Assembly (NCBI RefSeq): GCF_026151205.1
Contig: NC_087074.1
Span: 13,539,167-13,603,166, forward strand
DNA length: 64,000 bases
Source: Bolinopsis microptera
Lineage: Eukaryota; Ctenophora; Tentaculata; Lobata; Bolinopsidae
Direction: 5' to 3'
How positions within the stretch are numbered: the stretch's first letter is position 1; the number at the start of each line of letters is the position of its first letter. Of this stretch, positions 35,501 to 48,897 are shown piece by piece. The notes beneath the pieces are model-generated. The model did not search any database. It saw only the letters and a program-made list of their open reading frames with translations, and was not told the DNA's origin. Position numbers and translations under genes: made by a program.

Positions 35501-37621
35501 GGTTGGGTATCAAATTCAGTTAAAATTATCCCTAAATCTAATTCCAGGGTCTGTTCATGGCGTACTCAGGTGCAGTCCTCTTAGCCCCGATAGTATCTAC
35601 CCCCTTTGTAAGCGAAGCAGCAGCCAAACAACAAAGTTTCCTCTCTTGCAACATCTCAGCCAACGTGACCAGCCACTCTGCAGCGGTCCTGTTAACAGAT
35701 GAAATAGATTTGAGGATCCCTTACTGGACCAGTGTGGTTCCTTGTAGTATGGCTGTGGTTCTGTTTGTGGTGTCCGCTGTGTGGACTAGGGTGTCTAGGT
35801 TCAAAACTCCCGACATGCTCGATAGAGGTATCGGTGGCATTTTTAACTGGATTTTAAACTTATGTGAATGATTTTTGTTAATATGTGATTTTAAGATTGG
35901 ATGCAGATTTTGATGGTTAATGTTGATGTGAATTTATTGTTTACAGCAACTATTGAGTTATCAGTTGAGTCCTTTATAATTATTAATTATACTTAAACCT
36001 CATCCTCTTCAGGTCCTGGTCGGCAAATAAAACCTGTTGTAATCGTACTATCATTCTTCCTGGCCCTGCTCTACTTCACATTGGATGGAGTTACCGGCAG
36101 ATTCATATTTTCATTCGCAGTAAAGGTGTGTTTAACTTTAAGTAGGATATTTATTATTTATTGAGGTGGGGTATGTGCGTAAGTATGAGAGTAATAACAG
36201 CAAGGTATCAAATATACAATCAATGGAAATGTAGGTTTTTCACGTTAAATAATGGTCAATTGCCATTAATGTTTATGTTCAAGATGGCTTTTGAGCTATT
36301 TTGCCCGTACCTGAATAATCAGTATCTAAAAATAGTAACATTGTGTAAAGCCTGACTCTAACAAACACCTCCCCAGTCCAAGTTGTGTTTGAGTGTCAAG
36401 ACAGCTGGATTGGTGACTACTCTCTATGGTGGTGCTACCTGTCTTATGAGGGGCCTGTGCACTGCCGCCGCTGCTATCAGACCTTCTCTTGTTAAACCGG
36501 TATTTTAACTTGAATTATCTGAATTTTCCTTAGTTGTGCTGTTTAAACTTTAACTCAAGTTAATTGAGCGACAAGCTCGAATGTGAAATACTAAAGTCTC
36601 ATTCTTAATTTAGTAATGATTAGTTTTCAAGTCCGCTATGTACAACATAATATTATCATCAATAGGTTCAGATAACTTGACCTCCATTTATAATAATCCC
36701 AACCCCCCCCCCCCCCCCCCCCCTCAAAAGTGTCAAATCACCAGCTTTAATAAATCCCAGACACGGTTACTGACAGCTAACCACGTGGCCTTATCAATAT
36801 CACTGGTTGCAATTCTTATCGGCAGAGATTCTTTCATTCCAGCTGTTTGGATATTCGCATTCTTCTCAGGTTATTTATAGAATAATTTGATAAAAACTTT
36901 CGACTAAATTATGAGATCGTGAATTTCATAATGACAATGTATTATATTATAGTTTTGATCTGCCACCCAAACAGCAGATACCCTTATTTTTGTATTTGGG
37001 AATTTCAAAAGTAATGTACTCTTGTAAATGAATGAAAAAAGAAATCTAGATCAGGTACATTTTACAGGTATAGGGGTCAGTAATGGGTTCCCCTCCTTGA
37101 TGGCTCTAATCAAATCTCAAGGAGCTAGTAAAAAAGTTATATCAGTTTTGCCTATTGGTGGAGGTATAGGGATCACTATAGGTCCACTACTTACAACCTA
37201 TCTAATGAATGATAACGGTGAGTTAAAAAAAGGAAAACTCGAATAAATCTTGTAGTGACCGATATTTTAAATTTGATTTCCAGCTTTAAATATGTCTCAA
37301 GACTCGCCTAATTTCATATAACAATGACTGTGGTAGTACAATTAAATTGTTTTAATCTCATTTTCCCTCCTAGTTGCTGGTCCAGGGCCAGGTTTCTACT
37401 CACTATTCTGCGTAGTAACGCACCTAGCAACCCTTCTATTCGGTGCCCTCATGACCACAATAGACAGTCACGTGGTACCACAAAGAGCGGAGCGCCAAAA
37501 GAACGTGAGCATATCGTACGGAAAGGACCAGGGAATCATTGTTAACGATAATATCTCCGACAAGGACGCGGACTCGAGTTGTGAAGCCAGGGGCCAGAGA
37601 CAAGAGGGGTTGTCAAAATGA
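32538..37621 (+). CDS. MFS transporter related to MFSD4 (SLC60)
   Basis: Complete gene of nine exons: 32538-32720, 34127-34282, 34626-34766, 35548-35827, 36013-36125, 36377-36499, 36761-36869, 37068-37217, 37374-37621; phases close and give 500 residues, the usual MFS length. Helix 1 is RLIGAATILAYFNIAYCVALIG with a GPTLLDLLQL follow-up, then WDRMGVLLMGRAGCTVLGNI (MFS loop 2-3 region) and GVFLGANNNLSNLLTLVVQG, equivalent to the MFSD4 GxGxxDTGGN helix. After it come GLFMAYSGAVLLAPIVSTPF and an extracellular loop with Asn-glycosylation sites (NIS, NVT). C-terminal tail is cytoplasmic, polar and acidic. Family members are membrane sugar/amino-sugar carriers; the substrate here is unknown. Intron 1 holds a transposon and minisatellite. 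Family confidence is good; orthology to MFSD4A or B not decided. Confidence 0.82.
32739..33903. mobile_element. TA-flanked TIR element in intron 1 of the transporter gene
   Basis: Left end CAGAGGCACATATTAGGTGC and right end its exact inverse, finishing at 33903; both flanked by TA. Sub-ends are rich in TGCGGTAAAT / TGCGGAAAT motifs. No transposase. A GC-rich 23-bp minisatellite occupies 33293-33690. Confidence 0.82.
33293..33690. repeat. 23-bp GC-rich minisatellite inside the intronic element
   Basis: Units of GGGCCTGGGTCACGGTCCCG plus AAA, interspersed with a second block containing GTCACGTGGTAAC and GTCACGTGGCCT. About 15 units. Much richer in GC than the surroundings. The array keeps frames open, which explains apparent short proteins here. 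Confidence 0.85.
36703..36723. repeat. Poly-C tract in an intron of the transporter gene
   Basis: Run of about 21 C between exons 6 and 7 of the transporter gene, upstream of the acceptor at 36760. Confidence 0.85.
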
Positions 37622-38839
37622 TACGAGACAATCTCGTGATGCATATAATATGATATATTGACTGTCGCAGTCGGCTTGATTGTTGACTGATTATTGTGAC
37701 AGGACCGTGATTTGGGAAATCAAAGAATCAGTGATTGAATGGAGCCTGTGTATGAGGTTATGGTTTTATCTTTAAAGTTTGATTTCGTTATTTGCATTAA
37801 CCTTCACGGTGCCAACATCTTAATTTTCTTTGTCACAATCCAGCCGTAAAACGGTATAACGATAATACTGTTATAGCGTAATGTCTATTTTTCGCGACAA
37901 TTTCCTTTCAAAATCTGAGAAGTGACAAAAGTTGAATGAGGGCGAGAGGACATGAACAATGTTCATAGTCTCGGGCATATCTCTCCTAAGTAAAAATTGT
38001 AACAAATTGGCCATTCTTCACCATCTTTTTATACTTCAAAGCAGTCGCTCGTACTGGCGTAGATAGTCCAGTATCTGGTAAAGGGTAGAACTCTATCCTT
38101 AGACTAACGTGCCACATTAGTCTTCAGGGACAAAGTAATGTGAATTAAATTGTTTTGTACGCTCAAGATTCCACGACGGCACATTTGAAAGTTTCGTGCC
38201 TAGCGTCAAATGTTATAGGTGATACCGCTGAGAAAATGTAAATTACGAAACAAAACAACAAGGGTTATGATAATTATTGAAAACTATAAATTATAAAATA
38301 TCAAAATTAACGACGAATTGATAAAGCTAAAATTCATGATTCATGTTATTGTTATAGAATTAACATGATATTCAGATATTGTCAAGAAATAACTATCCCA
38401 AGTATGCAGTAGAGCTCATTTCTTGATCACTTAAACTCTAACCTAATAGTCCAATAGCCGTCAAATTTGCTTAAGTTGATCAAGGTATAGAGATGTGGGA
38501 AGCTATTCTTGTAAAACTCCGATAATTTGTACTCAAGGAAAATTTGTTGTACTTGATGAATAATTTACCTAATCATTTAAAATCTAACACGCATGCTTGA
38601 AAATGTGCTTTATATAAGTTAATAAAATCATTTCAAATAAATCACATATATTAAAGTTATCAACAGGCAGTGACTCTGTCTTTCTTCAAGTTCACTAACT
38701 CAGCCAACATTCAATGCCTCGAATCTTCTGTGGCTACTAGATCAAAGTTTGTCATTCGTTTTCAATACTACTGATACGACTCTCCACTGGTAGCGTACTC
38801 CGAGGGACCAATAGTTACTAAATTACAACCAGACTTCCG
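37622..38839. other. Convergent intergenic region
   Basis: Separates the 3' ends of the transporter (+) and the P450 (-). No further gene seen; it should hold both 3' UTRs. Confidence 0.45.
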
Positions 38840-41800
38840 TTATCTCTTAATAAACTTAAGTTTAATTTCTTCAGGCCGAAGGACAACATCAGAGTACACC
38901 TCACCAAACTTGATGCACTCAATGTCATCGAATGTTCTGACTACCTGGACCAAAGCGGTCATCATTTCCATTAGTGCAAATTTGCTTCCGATACAGTTAC
39001 GGGGACCAGATGAGAAGGGAAGGTACGTGAACGGTGTTATATCTGAAGTAATAATGTTGTTAAGTAGTTGTACTGTATTGTCACTTGTTTGGAAAGTTTG
39101 TGACAGTTATTGTGTCTTCGTTTTTACTTTTTACAAACTTTTCTGCATTTATGTCTCTGTCTGTATATATTTTTCTGTAGCTACTCTGTGTCCTTAATTT
39201 GTCTAAATGCATCAGGATTCAAATTTTCATTTATAGATAACATGTTCTACTTTTTATGATGTCTCAGCATTAAACGGAGGATAAAATTTCAATCTTTGGG
39301 AACTTACTTTTAATATTTATTTCGTTGAACCTCTCGGGGTCAAATTTTAGAGGGTCCTTCCAATAGTCCTGATGTCGGTGTAATGAGTAGAAGTCTGCGG
39401 AGTGAACTGGTTACTGGTTACTGGTTACTGGTTACTGGTTACTGGTTACTGGTTACTGGTTACTGGTTACTGGTTACTGGTTACTGGTTACTGGTTACTG
39501 GTTACTGGTTACTGGTTACTGGTTACTGGTTACTGGTTACTGGTTAAATGATTAAAATCTCAATAATTTCCTTTGACGCACTTATAGCAAACCAAGTCTG
39601 AGCGGGAAAGTCTATCCCACAAATTGAGAGAGGTCTATCAGTACGTTTAGCGATGATTGGTACAGATGGATACAGACGTAACGTCTCTTTTATACACTGG
39701 TTCACGTAGGGAAAAATGTCTTGTAGATTTTCTGTGCAGTCGTCTAGATCAACTGCGAAACATGATATTAACAAGGGGGAGGAATTGAGAATTTGGAGTG
39801 ATTTATGGCGGTTTTCGAGTTGTTGTTGTTGTGGTCCCGATAAAAATTTCAAAATCTCAACAAAAAAGCCGTCGTAGACATAATCTTCAAGAATATAAAC
39901 AACCCTAAAATCTCCGTCCCCCAAAGTTGTCCCACCTGATGAGTTTAAGACCTCGTCCCTGCACCGTTTCCAGCAGTCCTTGTGCTGTGCTAGGAGCACC
40001 AGGCTAAATGCCATGGCATGTGCCGTGGTGTCGTGTCCTGGATAAGAACTCTCGTTGGAAGGGGGTTTTGTCCAATTGTTGGCTCACACATGATGTTCTT
40101 CGAGAATTAATCAATTTTATAAGAATGCATTGTCTCGTTAACGAGAGTTTTTCTTGATCTTCGCCAGGTTAGACTCCATTGACTACAGTCTATCCTGATT
40201 GAAATTTATGGTGGGCCTAATTTGGCGTTCTATTGTTTAAAACTCCGTCTAACTTTTGACAGAAAGGAAAAAGACGGGAAGGAAAACATTTTAAAATAAC
40301 CGTAAAACGAAAATGGAGGTTCTTACCCGCGAAAAGAATTGTTGTAACCTCGTTGGCAAGATCTAGTGTGGTTATGGAATCTGGCGCACTCAGCACATGT
40401 GATATGATATTATCTTGTGGGCTTTCTGCCTGTAAAGGGAAGTGTCATGATCATTGACACTAAGATCGAGATATATCACGAGATTCCATATTTAAATCAG
40501 TGCAATGTTTAAAAAGGTCGTGTCAAAAACTTTGATCATCTATCCCTTAGATGTCTATTGTCTAGTCAATACAGTCAATACATTACAGTTATTGTATTGT
40601 CACCATTCACCGACAGAAAACAGAAAATACTAGGGAGCCTGACAAAAGCTTACATTTGATTTCTCGATGATTTGTTGAGAGAATTCTCTTGCTTCTTTAA
40701 CCAGTTCGAGGAACTTCCGCCCTGCCGGCAACCTATAAGCAAATTCGTTTATTAACATAAACACAATTCAGCCATTAGTCTTGTATTTACGGACCTTGTC
40801 ATTTGATTGAACTAAACCGATGATCTTTGCCGGACTCTGCCGCAAGTTAGTCTTGTCGACCCGCATGGCGTACATCTCATTATTCATGACTTGCTCACAC
40901 GGGCTTTAAAGGACTAAAGGAGGGTTGCACGTGCGAGATATTAATGTCCTGCGCTATGTGTGTTCTCATCTCATACGACTCTCAAAAATGACCATGAGCT
41001 GGCCATGCGAAAATTTCCGTTTGAGAATGAACTGATAAAACAACTTATAACAGTCTCATGCTAACTTTCTAACCTGAAGAAGATCCAGTCAAGGTACCAG
41101 ATAGGATTGTAAATACGGCGAGTTAGGATGCTGACACACTCAGATACTATCTTGACAAATCTGTCAACTTTGGGGTCGTGTTGCCACGCTGCTTGTAACG
41201 AGAATGTGCAACTGTTCAGGTGGGGTGCTAAGTTTTATTATAATGGAATTATAATGGAATTATAATGAAACGTGTTTTAGGGTCTATTATTAGCCTAACG
41301 GTAGTTGAAAATGCGTTTACCTGCGCACAGTTGTCAATTTTACTGAATTTTTATTTTATACCACTTTCTTACCTTAATAATGTGTCGAGTGCAAGCATCC
41401 CACATTCGTGTGTAGCATTTACTTCAGCCCCGTCCATGCCTGGAATTTAGGACTAAACACTCCATTAAACCGTTACTCTCCATTAAAGTTAAACATTCAC
41501 ATTCTGAACTCTGAATCAGAACAACAAAAATGTATCTTAAAAGTTTGTTTAGAATCTAAAAAACGAGCTTTTGGATTCCAAAGAAATAATAATATTGAAA
41601 CCTTCTAGTTTGTCGGTGAATGCTTTGCAACTGTCGACGATCTTATGCCTGTAGCTGTTAAGTGCTTTTCTGTGAAATGCTTTGTTTATGAGTCTTCTAT
41701 GTTTACCCCACTTTGGCTGACTAGCTACGATCAGACCTTCTCCTGAAAATTTAGTGTATTATTGTAAAAATCCGTCAATGATCGGTCATATATGAATCCC

Positions 41801-43651
41801 ATCAGCTAGAAACGGAGCCGCGTGATTTAATTGAGATCGAGGGTGACTGAAAATTTAGCGTTATTCGAATTCAACTTTGATATAAGTTTATCAATAGCTA
41901 TTGTTTTTTTCTAGATTTTCGGTCAATGACCACTTGACTGTTTTGATAATATGATTATGAGAAAGTTGGATTTGTAATCACAATTCCACAAAAACTGTGA
42001 GATTTATTCCAAAATTGCTCGTATGGCTTATTCGATTTAGTTATACTTGTAGTCCCACGAATCCATTTAAACTGTCTAACGATTTCTTTGTACAGACCCA
42101 AAGTCCATTAAGCCACTCTGCTTTACTTTCTGTTTCTCTTTAATGACGAAATATTGGACCTGGGGTAACTGTCGACGTGACGAAGATGAAAGTTTTTGTC
42201 AAATTTCAGGATAGAAGATTGTTAGCAGATAGGTGTCATGAAATTAAGTAACAATCTGCAGACTAGAATAGAGATCTATGAGAGATTAGAGAATTTCTGA
42301 GAAATATCTGCCTGGAGAATGTGTATCAGTATCACGATGTGACAGACACCAAAGATCGCCGATTAAGTGGGTGTGCTCAGACTTTTGATACTGACTGTAC
42401 TAGATCTAATAAGGTCTAGCCAAACCTGAATGAGATACGAATGGGCAGTTATAGGTGCTATCTTCTAAACTTCTCATCTCACTGGACATATCAACCCTTA
42501 ACATTTTACCCCTGCCAAGTTGAACACGATGTTTTTGCAAAGGGTTGAGTTTGGGATAGTTTGGGAAAGTGTTCTAGGACTTACGGTTATAATTAAGGAT
42601 ATAAGTCATGTCCAAGTCCAAGTATTGGCAGCTGAAAGGTCGTTACTCGTGCTTATATCAAATTTTATACTGCACCCTTCAGTTTAAATCAGGTGAAATC
42701 AGGTGAAATCAGGTGAAATCAGGTGAAATCAGGTCCCCACCTGTATCTACAAAACATATCCCCGCAGTACTTGGTGATCATCACATACGGTCATCACGTT
42801 TCCTAAGACGTTGTAAAACGAACACCCACGCTAATAGATCTGTTTAGTGCCGACAAACACAGGCTAACACCTGACAGAACCTTGGCCTTACCTGTATACG
42901 CTTCAAGGAAGCGGTAGACGTATTTCCTTTCTTTGGGCAGATTGAGGGAGAGGAGTTCCCGTATCGGGACGGGGTGATGTACGTAAGTGATAGGAATAAA
43001 GGAGGATACCATGTACCTGAGACAAGAGCATGGAGTTTAAAACCGTGTTCCTGGCACGATGACATTATAGGGAGTTTAAAACCATCAAATATTTGTGACG
43101 ATCTGGACTATGAGTTTTTTAAAGATAGTACATCCAGTGCTGCACCTGTTTAAAAAACTACACATTTCGGACGCTGATCGGAACGTGACAAAAAGGATAC
43201 AATTACAATTAATCAAATCTATCCAATATGTACGTATTTTGGGTTTTATAACTTATATTAAGCTTGACACGCCTGTAATAGCTAGAAATACCTAGGGGCT
43301 AGGGGCTAGGTTTACATACTTGACCATGACAGGGAACCGTTTTGTCCATTCGTGAAATCTCTGGAGACCCGCTGGTCTGATGGGTACCGCCGTAGGGATG
43401 TGCCCGAATATGGGCCACACCCAGGGTCCCGGGACCACTGACTCGATGTAACCATTGTGGGTACAGTATTTCCAGAATATAAGGAAGAGTTGTCTGAGTG
43501 CCCAGATGAGAAGGACGCCTTGTAGTAACAGGATGTAGGGACACCAGTCCTGTTGTGCAGTCCGGCTAGTGCTGCTGGGAGTTTGAAGTATATTCAGAAT
43601 TGTTAGATACTTCATGGTTATAAGAACTAGAAGCGGTGTGATGATGTTCAT
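38840..43651 (-). CDS. Cytochrome P450, CYP4-clan type
   Basis: Haem-thiolate monooxygenase of the endoplasmic reticulum. Eleven exons on the minus strand: 43651-43320, 43016-42892, 41742-41602, 41439-41373, 41211-41074, 40732-40654, 40429-40327, 40037-39936, 39752-39582, 39394-39308, 39042-38840; all phases close, giving 515 residues, normal for the family. N-terminal membrane anchor (about residues 37-60), hinge [13 protein letters not shown]-helix WGKHRRL (about 163), I-helix GHDTT (329-333), K-helix E385-T-L-R388, PERF (439-442), haem loop [11 protein letters not shown] with Cys465. GHDTT and [11 protein letters not shown] point to the CYP4 clan. A second possible Met lies 12 codons in. 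The intron 39753-39935 is 183 bp and open in frame, so its retention would add 61 residues between the I and K helices. Confidence 0.92.
39407..39545. repeat. Heptanucleotide microsatellite (CTGGTTA)n
   Basis: About 20 nearly perfect copies of a 7-base unit, lying in the intron between the K-helix and PERF exons of the P450, only about 12 bases from the acceptor of the latter. Confidence 0.95.
42685..42734. repeat. 10-bp tandem repeat in a P450 intron
   Basis: Five copies of AAATCAGGTG in the intron between exons 2 and 3 of the P450 gene. Confidence 0.9.
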
Positions 43652-46600
43652 TGCGAACGCCAGTCAGTTGAGAATGTTAGCCTGTTTTATTTTAGTTTTT
43701 ATTTTTTTTACCGATCTGCATTATAACACCTCTCAGCTTATCTGCAGATTTGTTAGCTTCTCTATACCAAGAAAAAATCCCTTCATCTATTGAGTATAAA
43801 ACCAAAAGGCCGCATTAAGATTAATATTTCAAATAAGGGACCGTTCACAGAATATTTTGTACGACTGGACTAAGCTGTATCTGACCTGTATATGAGAATT
43901 TGGAATTTGGCTCAGATCCAGTGATCTGTCCTGCTAGAACTGCATTACCTTGTCAACGGACATTTTATATAGACATTGAGACAATGTTGACTTCTTAAAA
44001 TTAAACTCTTACTCTTAGACAGATCATTGTTTGGTAACCTCAATTTGGGAGCAAGGAGGCTCACGTTCATCATTTGTGATTTGAGAAGGGGTCAAAAGGA
44101 GTCGGGCGAGTTTCAATGCATAGTTATTAAATATATAAGTTTAACTTAAATAAAGAGTTACCTGATATGTTTGTTTTTGTTTCTAAACAGTTTCCAGAAG
44201 TAGATATATTGACTCATCCCAAGGGAATCGCTTAAAGCGAGCGGCTGAGGTTTTTGTTGTAACTCATCCAGATCTGGAGTGAGTCAACTCACCATTTTCT
44301 AAATCTGAGCTGCAGTTATTTTATTTCAATTAGTTTAACTGATTTAAAAAATGCAATAGACGAAGTTGTCGAACTTAACGAATACCAATGACTCGGATAA
44401 TCTTGAATGAATCGGTATCCACTGTCCAAAAATAATGCAATTCTTTGGATATACAGCACAGCAGTCTTTCGGTATTTCAACAAACTTTTTTTCTGAACTG
44501 TGATTTCACGTGATATCTTTGAAGAAGTGAGTCTTTCTAACGATAAACAAACGTATGAAACAGTAATTTAAAACTAGTAAACTGAATTTAACAACTCCAT
44601 CAGCTTTTACTGCTAATTTTTGCAAAACTGACGAGGCTACTATTACGACACAGTAGTATGTGAAAACGTAGCATTAGGATATCACGATTATTATTATTAG
44701 ATAAAAGTTCTAAACAATGGATAGTTAAAAAAACAACGCCCAAGTCTAATCTTTCCCTAAAACAAATAACTAGATATCAAAACTTCATTGTAATTTCTGC
44801 CAATATGTCTTATCATGAGCTAAATAACGGAGAGTGTGGGTGTCAATATGCACCCTGACCCACATAGCTCAGCTCATTCTGTGAGAAATTTAAAATTTAA
44901 AAATTGAATACTCATCCGGCTATTGTTTTAAATTTAATTAAAACGCCAACCAAATACGCACGCAGTGAAAGCCGCGCATTTAAAACGGTTGTAGTGGAGT
45001 TCAGATCGGCGTTATCAAGTGATAAAATACTTTTTGTTGATAAAGAGAATTAACTTACCAGGGGTAACAATTTACTTTACTTCTTAGCGAGACTTGTACA
45101 AAAATACTCGCACAACTGTCTACATTCAAGACACGCCACTTTCCACTTTGCTCCAACTTTACCTAGATACGATTAAGGTTGGTTTGATCCGGTATCCCTT
45201 AAATATATTTCTTCAGTTCGATGTATTTCCTCAATTTAATGTTGAAGTTCTACTGCAGTGTATGGGGAGTTGTTAATTTATAGTATTAGTATAAGGTGTA
45301 CCGGTTGTCCATGTGTTTACAGACAATGCTTGTATCGATTGTAGTTCCTCTGAGTCGGTATGAATTTTTAATGCAATTAATACCCGAAAAAAACAGTTCA
45401 CATACACAAGTCGCAACAGAGGCAGCAAAAAATCAGACCACACGCAATACCTTGAAATAGTGCTTATAAAGGCGGGTGTACTACAATGCATCAATTTTAG
45501 ATAAGTCGTTTAAAAGATTACAAATATAAAATATTTACTACATCATGATCAATGTAATGTCAGATCGTTACAATAAAGAAAATACGCCTAGTCTCAATAA
45601 AAAAGAAAGAAAGTTCTCGTGGAAAAGATCGACCAGATAAGTGCAATAAGTGTGTGAGTCATGGATGACTGGCGAGGTGTGATGAAGATGTTGTGATGAA
45701 GATGTTGTGATGAAGATGGTGTGATAAAGTGATGAGGTGAAGAGTGATAATGATATCATTTCTTAAAGGTCTTGTTCTTTCGAGACTTTGGGAGGCGTTC
45801 TTTTCGGATCTGTTGGATGTGATGGGCGAAGTGTGATAGATGGTGTCCTTCAAATAGTGTCGAATGATCTGTTTAGAAATGACATAATACGGCCTAAGAA
45901 CTGCAAAAAAGGCTAGTTGATTCCAGGACAGAACTTACTATGACATAATGGTTACAGGACCGGCAATATATTGGAGTTTATTCGGTATTATTTGGAATAA
46001 AAGTGTTAATTGAGATTAAATGTCCGAATCCTTAACATAATTCTTAGAATGGCTAGACTTTTTCCCGAATGAAAGTAGCAATGCACGAAATTTACTGAGA
46101 AAAAAAGCTCTAGAAGATATCTTCTTACAAAAATGACAAAAAGTGGGCGACAATCTTTCGAAATACTCGTAAACATTCAAGAAAAATCAGTACAAACTCA
46201 ACCAAAAGTTACGACCACTTACCAGTACCACTATTTGCTGAATTTTGATTTAGTTAGCGCACTCATAATTCAATATTTTGTCCACCATGCTCCTAATTCG
46301 ATGAGCTACTCCCCAATTTGGGTTATCATCAAAGACGCCTTCCGAATCATCCACAATCACAAATGTCAATTGCGTATTTTTCAATATCGAGGAATGGAGA
46401 AACTTTAGAACATTATATCATTATATCGTTTCAAAACTTGGGCGTTTCAGACCAAAAATTTCGGTTTGAATAATGAATATTAATTTAACCAACGAGCTTT
46501 TTAGAAATCCGAAGAATACCACAGCAAAATTAAATATCAATTATTCCTGAACAGGAACTACCAAAATGAAGAGCACGGTAAAACATTGTGTCTTCCTGAA

Positions 46601-48665
46601 GAGGAACTAACAGAATGAAGATCACGGCAAAACATTGTGTCTTCCTGATCAGGAACTAACAGAATGAAGAGCACGGCAAAACATTGTGTCTTCCTGATCA
46701 GGAACTAACAGAATGAGAGCACGGCAAAACATTGTGTCTTCCTGATCAGGAACTGACAGAATTAAGAGCACGGCAAAACATTGTGTCTTCCTGATCAGGA
46801 ACTAACAGAATGAAGATCACGGCAAAACATTGTGGCTTCCCGAAGAGGAACTGACAGACACTCGGAATTTGTCCGGATGAAGACTGGGTAGACTAAAGAG
46901 CAGGTGCTAAGATAAGACAATGCCCTTTCAACAAGTCATAGTTCCTCCGACCAACACCTGGAGACTGTTTTCACTTTACTATCTGTGGTTAACGTCAAAA
47001 TAAACCTACGGTAATATTTTCTGGTGCACGGTTGTCCCATTTTCAGCCCCAACATTGAAGTAATAATAATGTGAAAGACGCCTCGTGATTCTTAGATTTT
47101 CCTGATTCTGCATCTCTGTATTGTTATTCTGATTTCGGATCACGAGCCTGAAACTTGTCAGCCGCCTATATCATGGAAAAAACTTCGATAGAGCTATTTT
47201 TAGTGAGCCTTGCTAAAGTTAATCTCATACAGAAGACTACAAAATGAAAATGATCTCAATGGTGGTAAAAACAATAAAGTCTGAGTTAAATGAAAGGTTG
47301 CATGTAAATGATCGCCACTTCCTCCAAGTTAATTAATCAACGATTATATACAAATCAAATTCAAACCGCTAAATAGGTGAGTCAAACTTACTTGCGACGT
47401 GACAATATCGATGATGGATAGTTACAAAGGACCAAAGACAAATTTAAACTTTATATAGATAGCAACAACTAAATAACTAAATAATAAACTAAACACCGTG
47501 TTCCGACGGATTGATCGTAAAACAAAGTTAAACAAATTTACATGCTTCTAATTCCCTCGCATGTTTTGTGACATATGTTAACAGTTTCGGGCAATGGCGA
47601 ACTCTTAATTAGAACAATGACGGGACATAAACGAGGGGACAACAACTTAATAATTGTACACTGAAAAGGCCTGAAGAGGATAAACAATATCTAGAAAACG
47701 CAGATCAACCCCTTATTGCGAGGGGAATGCGACGAATTATCCAGACGCTAATGTTAACCTTTTCTGTGATGAACAGATTATTCTGACCTAATACAACTGT
47801 TATTCTTTGGAAATTCTTGGCTCCCAATCCCCCAGATCCAGTTTATCCCCTGCATTCCCGTGATAAGTTGCTCTTGTCGCTGGAATTTTTCGTTTGATTA
47901 CTACGCTTTCTCTCTAAAAGTAAAGCTCGCTTTAAAAGCGCCGCCTAATTAGTTTTATTCGCTTTGATATTGCAATTATAGTGACACAGTGATCAACTGA
48001 TCATCGTACAATTGTCTAAGTTTAGATTCAAAGTATTAAAGTTATATCGGCAGGTGATTACGTTTTGTTAAGTCGAGCCAGAATGGCAGTGGTGACTAAG
48101 AGGTATTCTAGAGGGTTGTGATTGTGGCGAAAAAATGAAAATTTTTAGAACTGAACCGATGTTTGATTGATTTATATTATAGAACATCAGGATAGTTGCA
48201 CGTTTTACCGGACATTTTGAGTTTTACTTATTTTTCAGTTTTTCTGCATGAAATGACACTATGTTAACGTCATATCTTATAGCTTACTTAGTACCTAATG
48301 ATCGTGCAGCGCTATAAAGGATCAAGTGTCAAGTCTGCAACACATGTGAAGACATGCTCAAAGGCCGTCTCTCTCAGCTTAACAGACTAAAGCATACAGA
48401 CGAAAAGATGGTAACTTGATAAGAATAGTGCGACGATGAGAGTGACAAATTTATCCAAACCGCTCGAAACAAATCCAAAGAAAGTTTGGAGAAGGTGATC
48501 TCTTTTCTCCACCGTTATACGTAAATCTAATTTCACCTCTGTTCTTCACTCCCGCTATCAGCTCTCGTGTTCACTATTAATCCAGTTAAATGTCTCGTCC
48601 GTACAAGGTTACAATTTTGATCCTTTTATCTCTGGTAACTATAAGCTGTCGTTAACAGTTTTTAG
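43652..48665. other. Large non-coding stretch
   Basis: About 5 kb upstream of the P450 gene without a recognised gene. It should contain the P450 promoter near 43.7 kb. It holds a GATGTTGTGATGA-type tandem repeat (45684-45745) and a 49-bp minisatellite (46549-46860). Open stretches at 46133-46408 (+) and 45273-45494 (-) look spurious. Confidence 0.4.
46549..46860. repeat. 49-bp minisatellite, about six copies
   Basis: Unit AGGAACTAACAGAATGAAGA…CATTGTGTCTTCCTGATC with small variations (AGAGC or AGATC, ATCAGG or AAGAGG). No coding function seen. Confidence 0.85.
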
Positions 48666-48897
48666 GGTTGGTCACGCAAGGGTTGGTCACACAAGTGCCC
48701 CGGGAGAGGACTGTAATTTTCCTGAGTACCATGAGATACTGTACTCCAGACTCCAGCTCACACTAGATTACTCTGCCAGTGCCACCCTCGTCTGTGATAT
48801 ACTGTCGTTTTTCAGTATGTATTGTCTTATACTACTCCTTAGAAATTATCCCAGGAAAATGGTAATGCAAACTAAGACGAGATCTGAAATCGGCTGA
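48666..48897 (+). CDS. Putative exon, unknown protein
   Basis: After a TTTTTTAG-like acceptor the frame reads VGHARVGHTSAPGEDCNFPE, then HEILYSRLQLTLDYSASATL and VCDILSFFS. A donor (TTCA|GTATGT) follows; without splicing it runs to TGA at 48895. Looks coding by composition, family not recognised. Could belong with the exon at 49577. Confidence 0.28.

Noticed and set aside
45568-45853. His/Ser/Thr-rich frames on the minus strand
   Set aside because: Product of the GATGTTGTGATGA tandem repeat.
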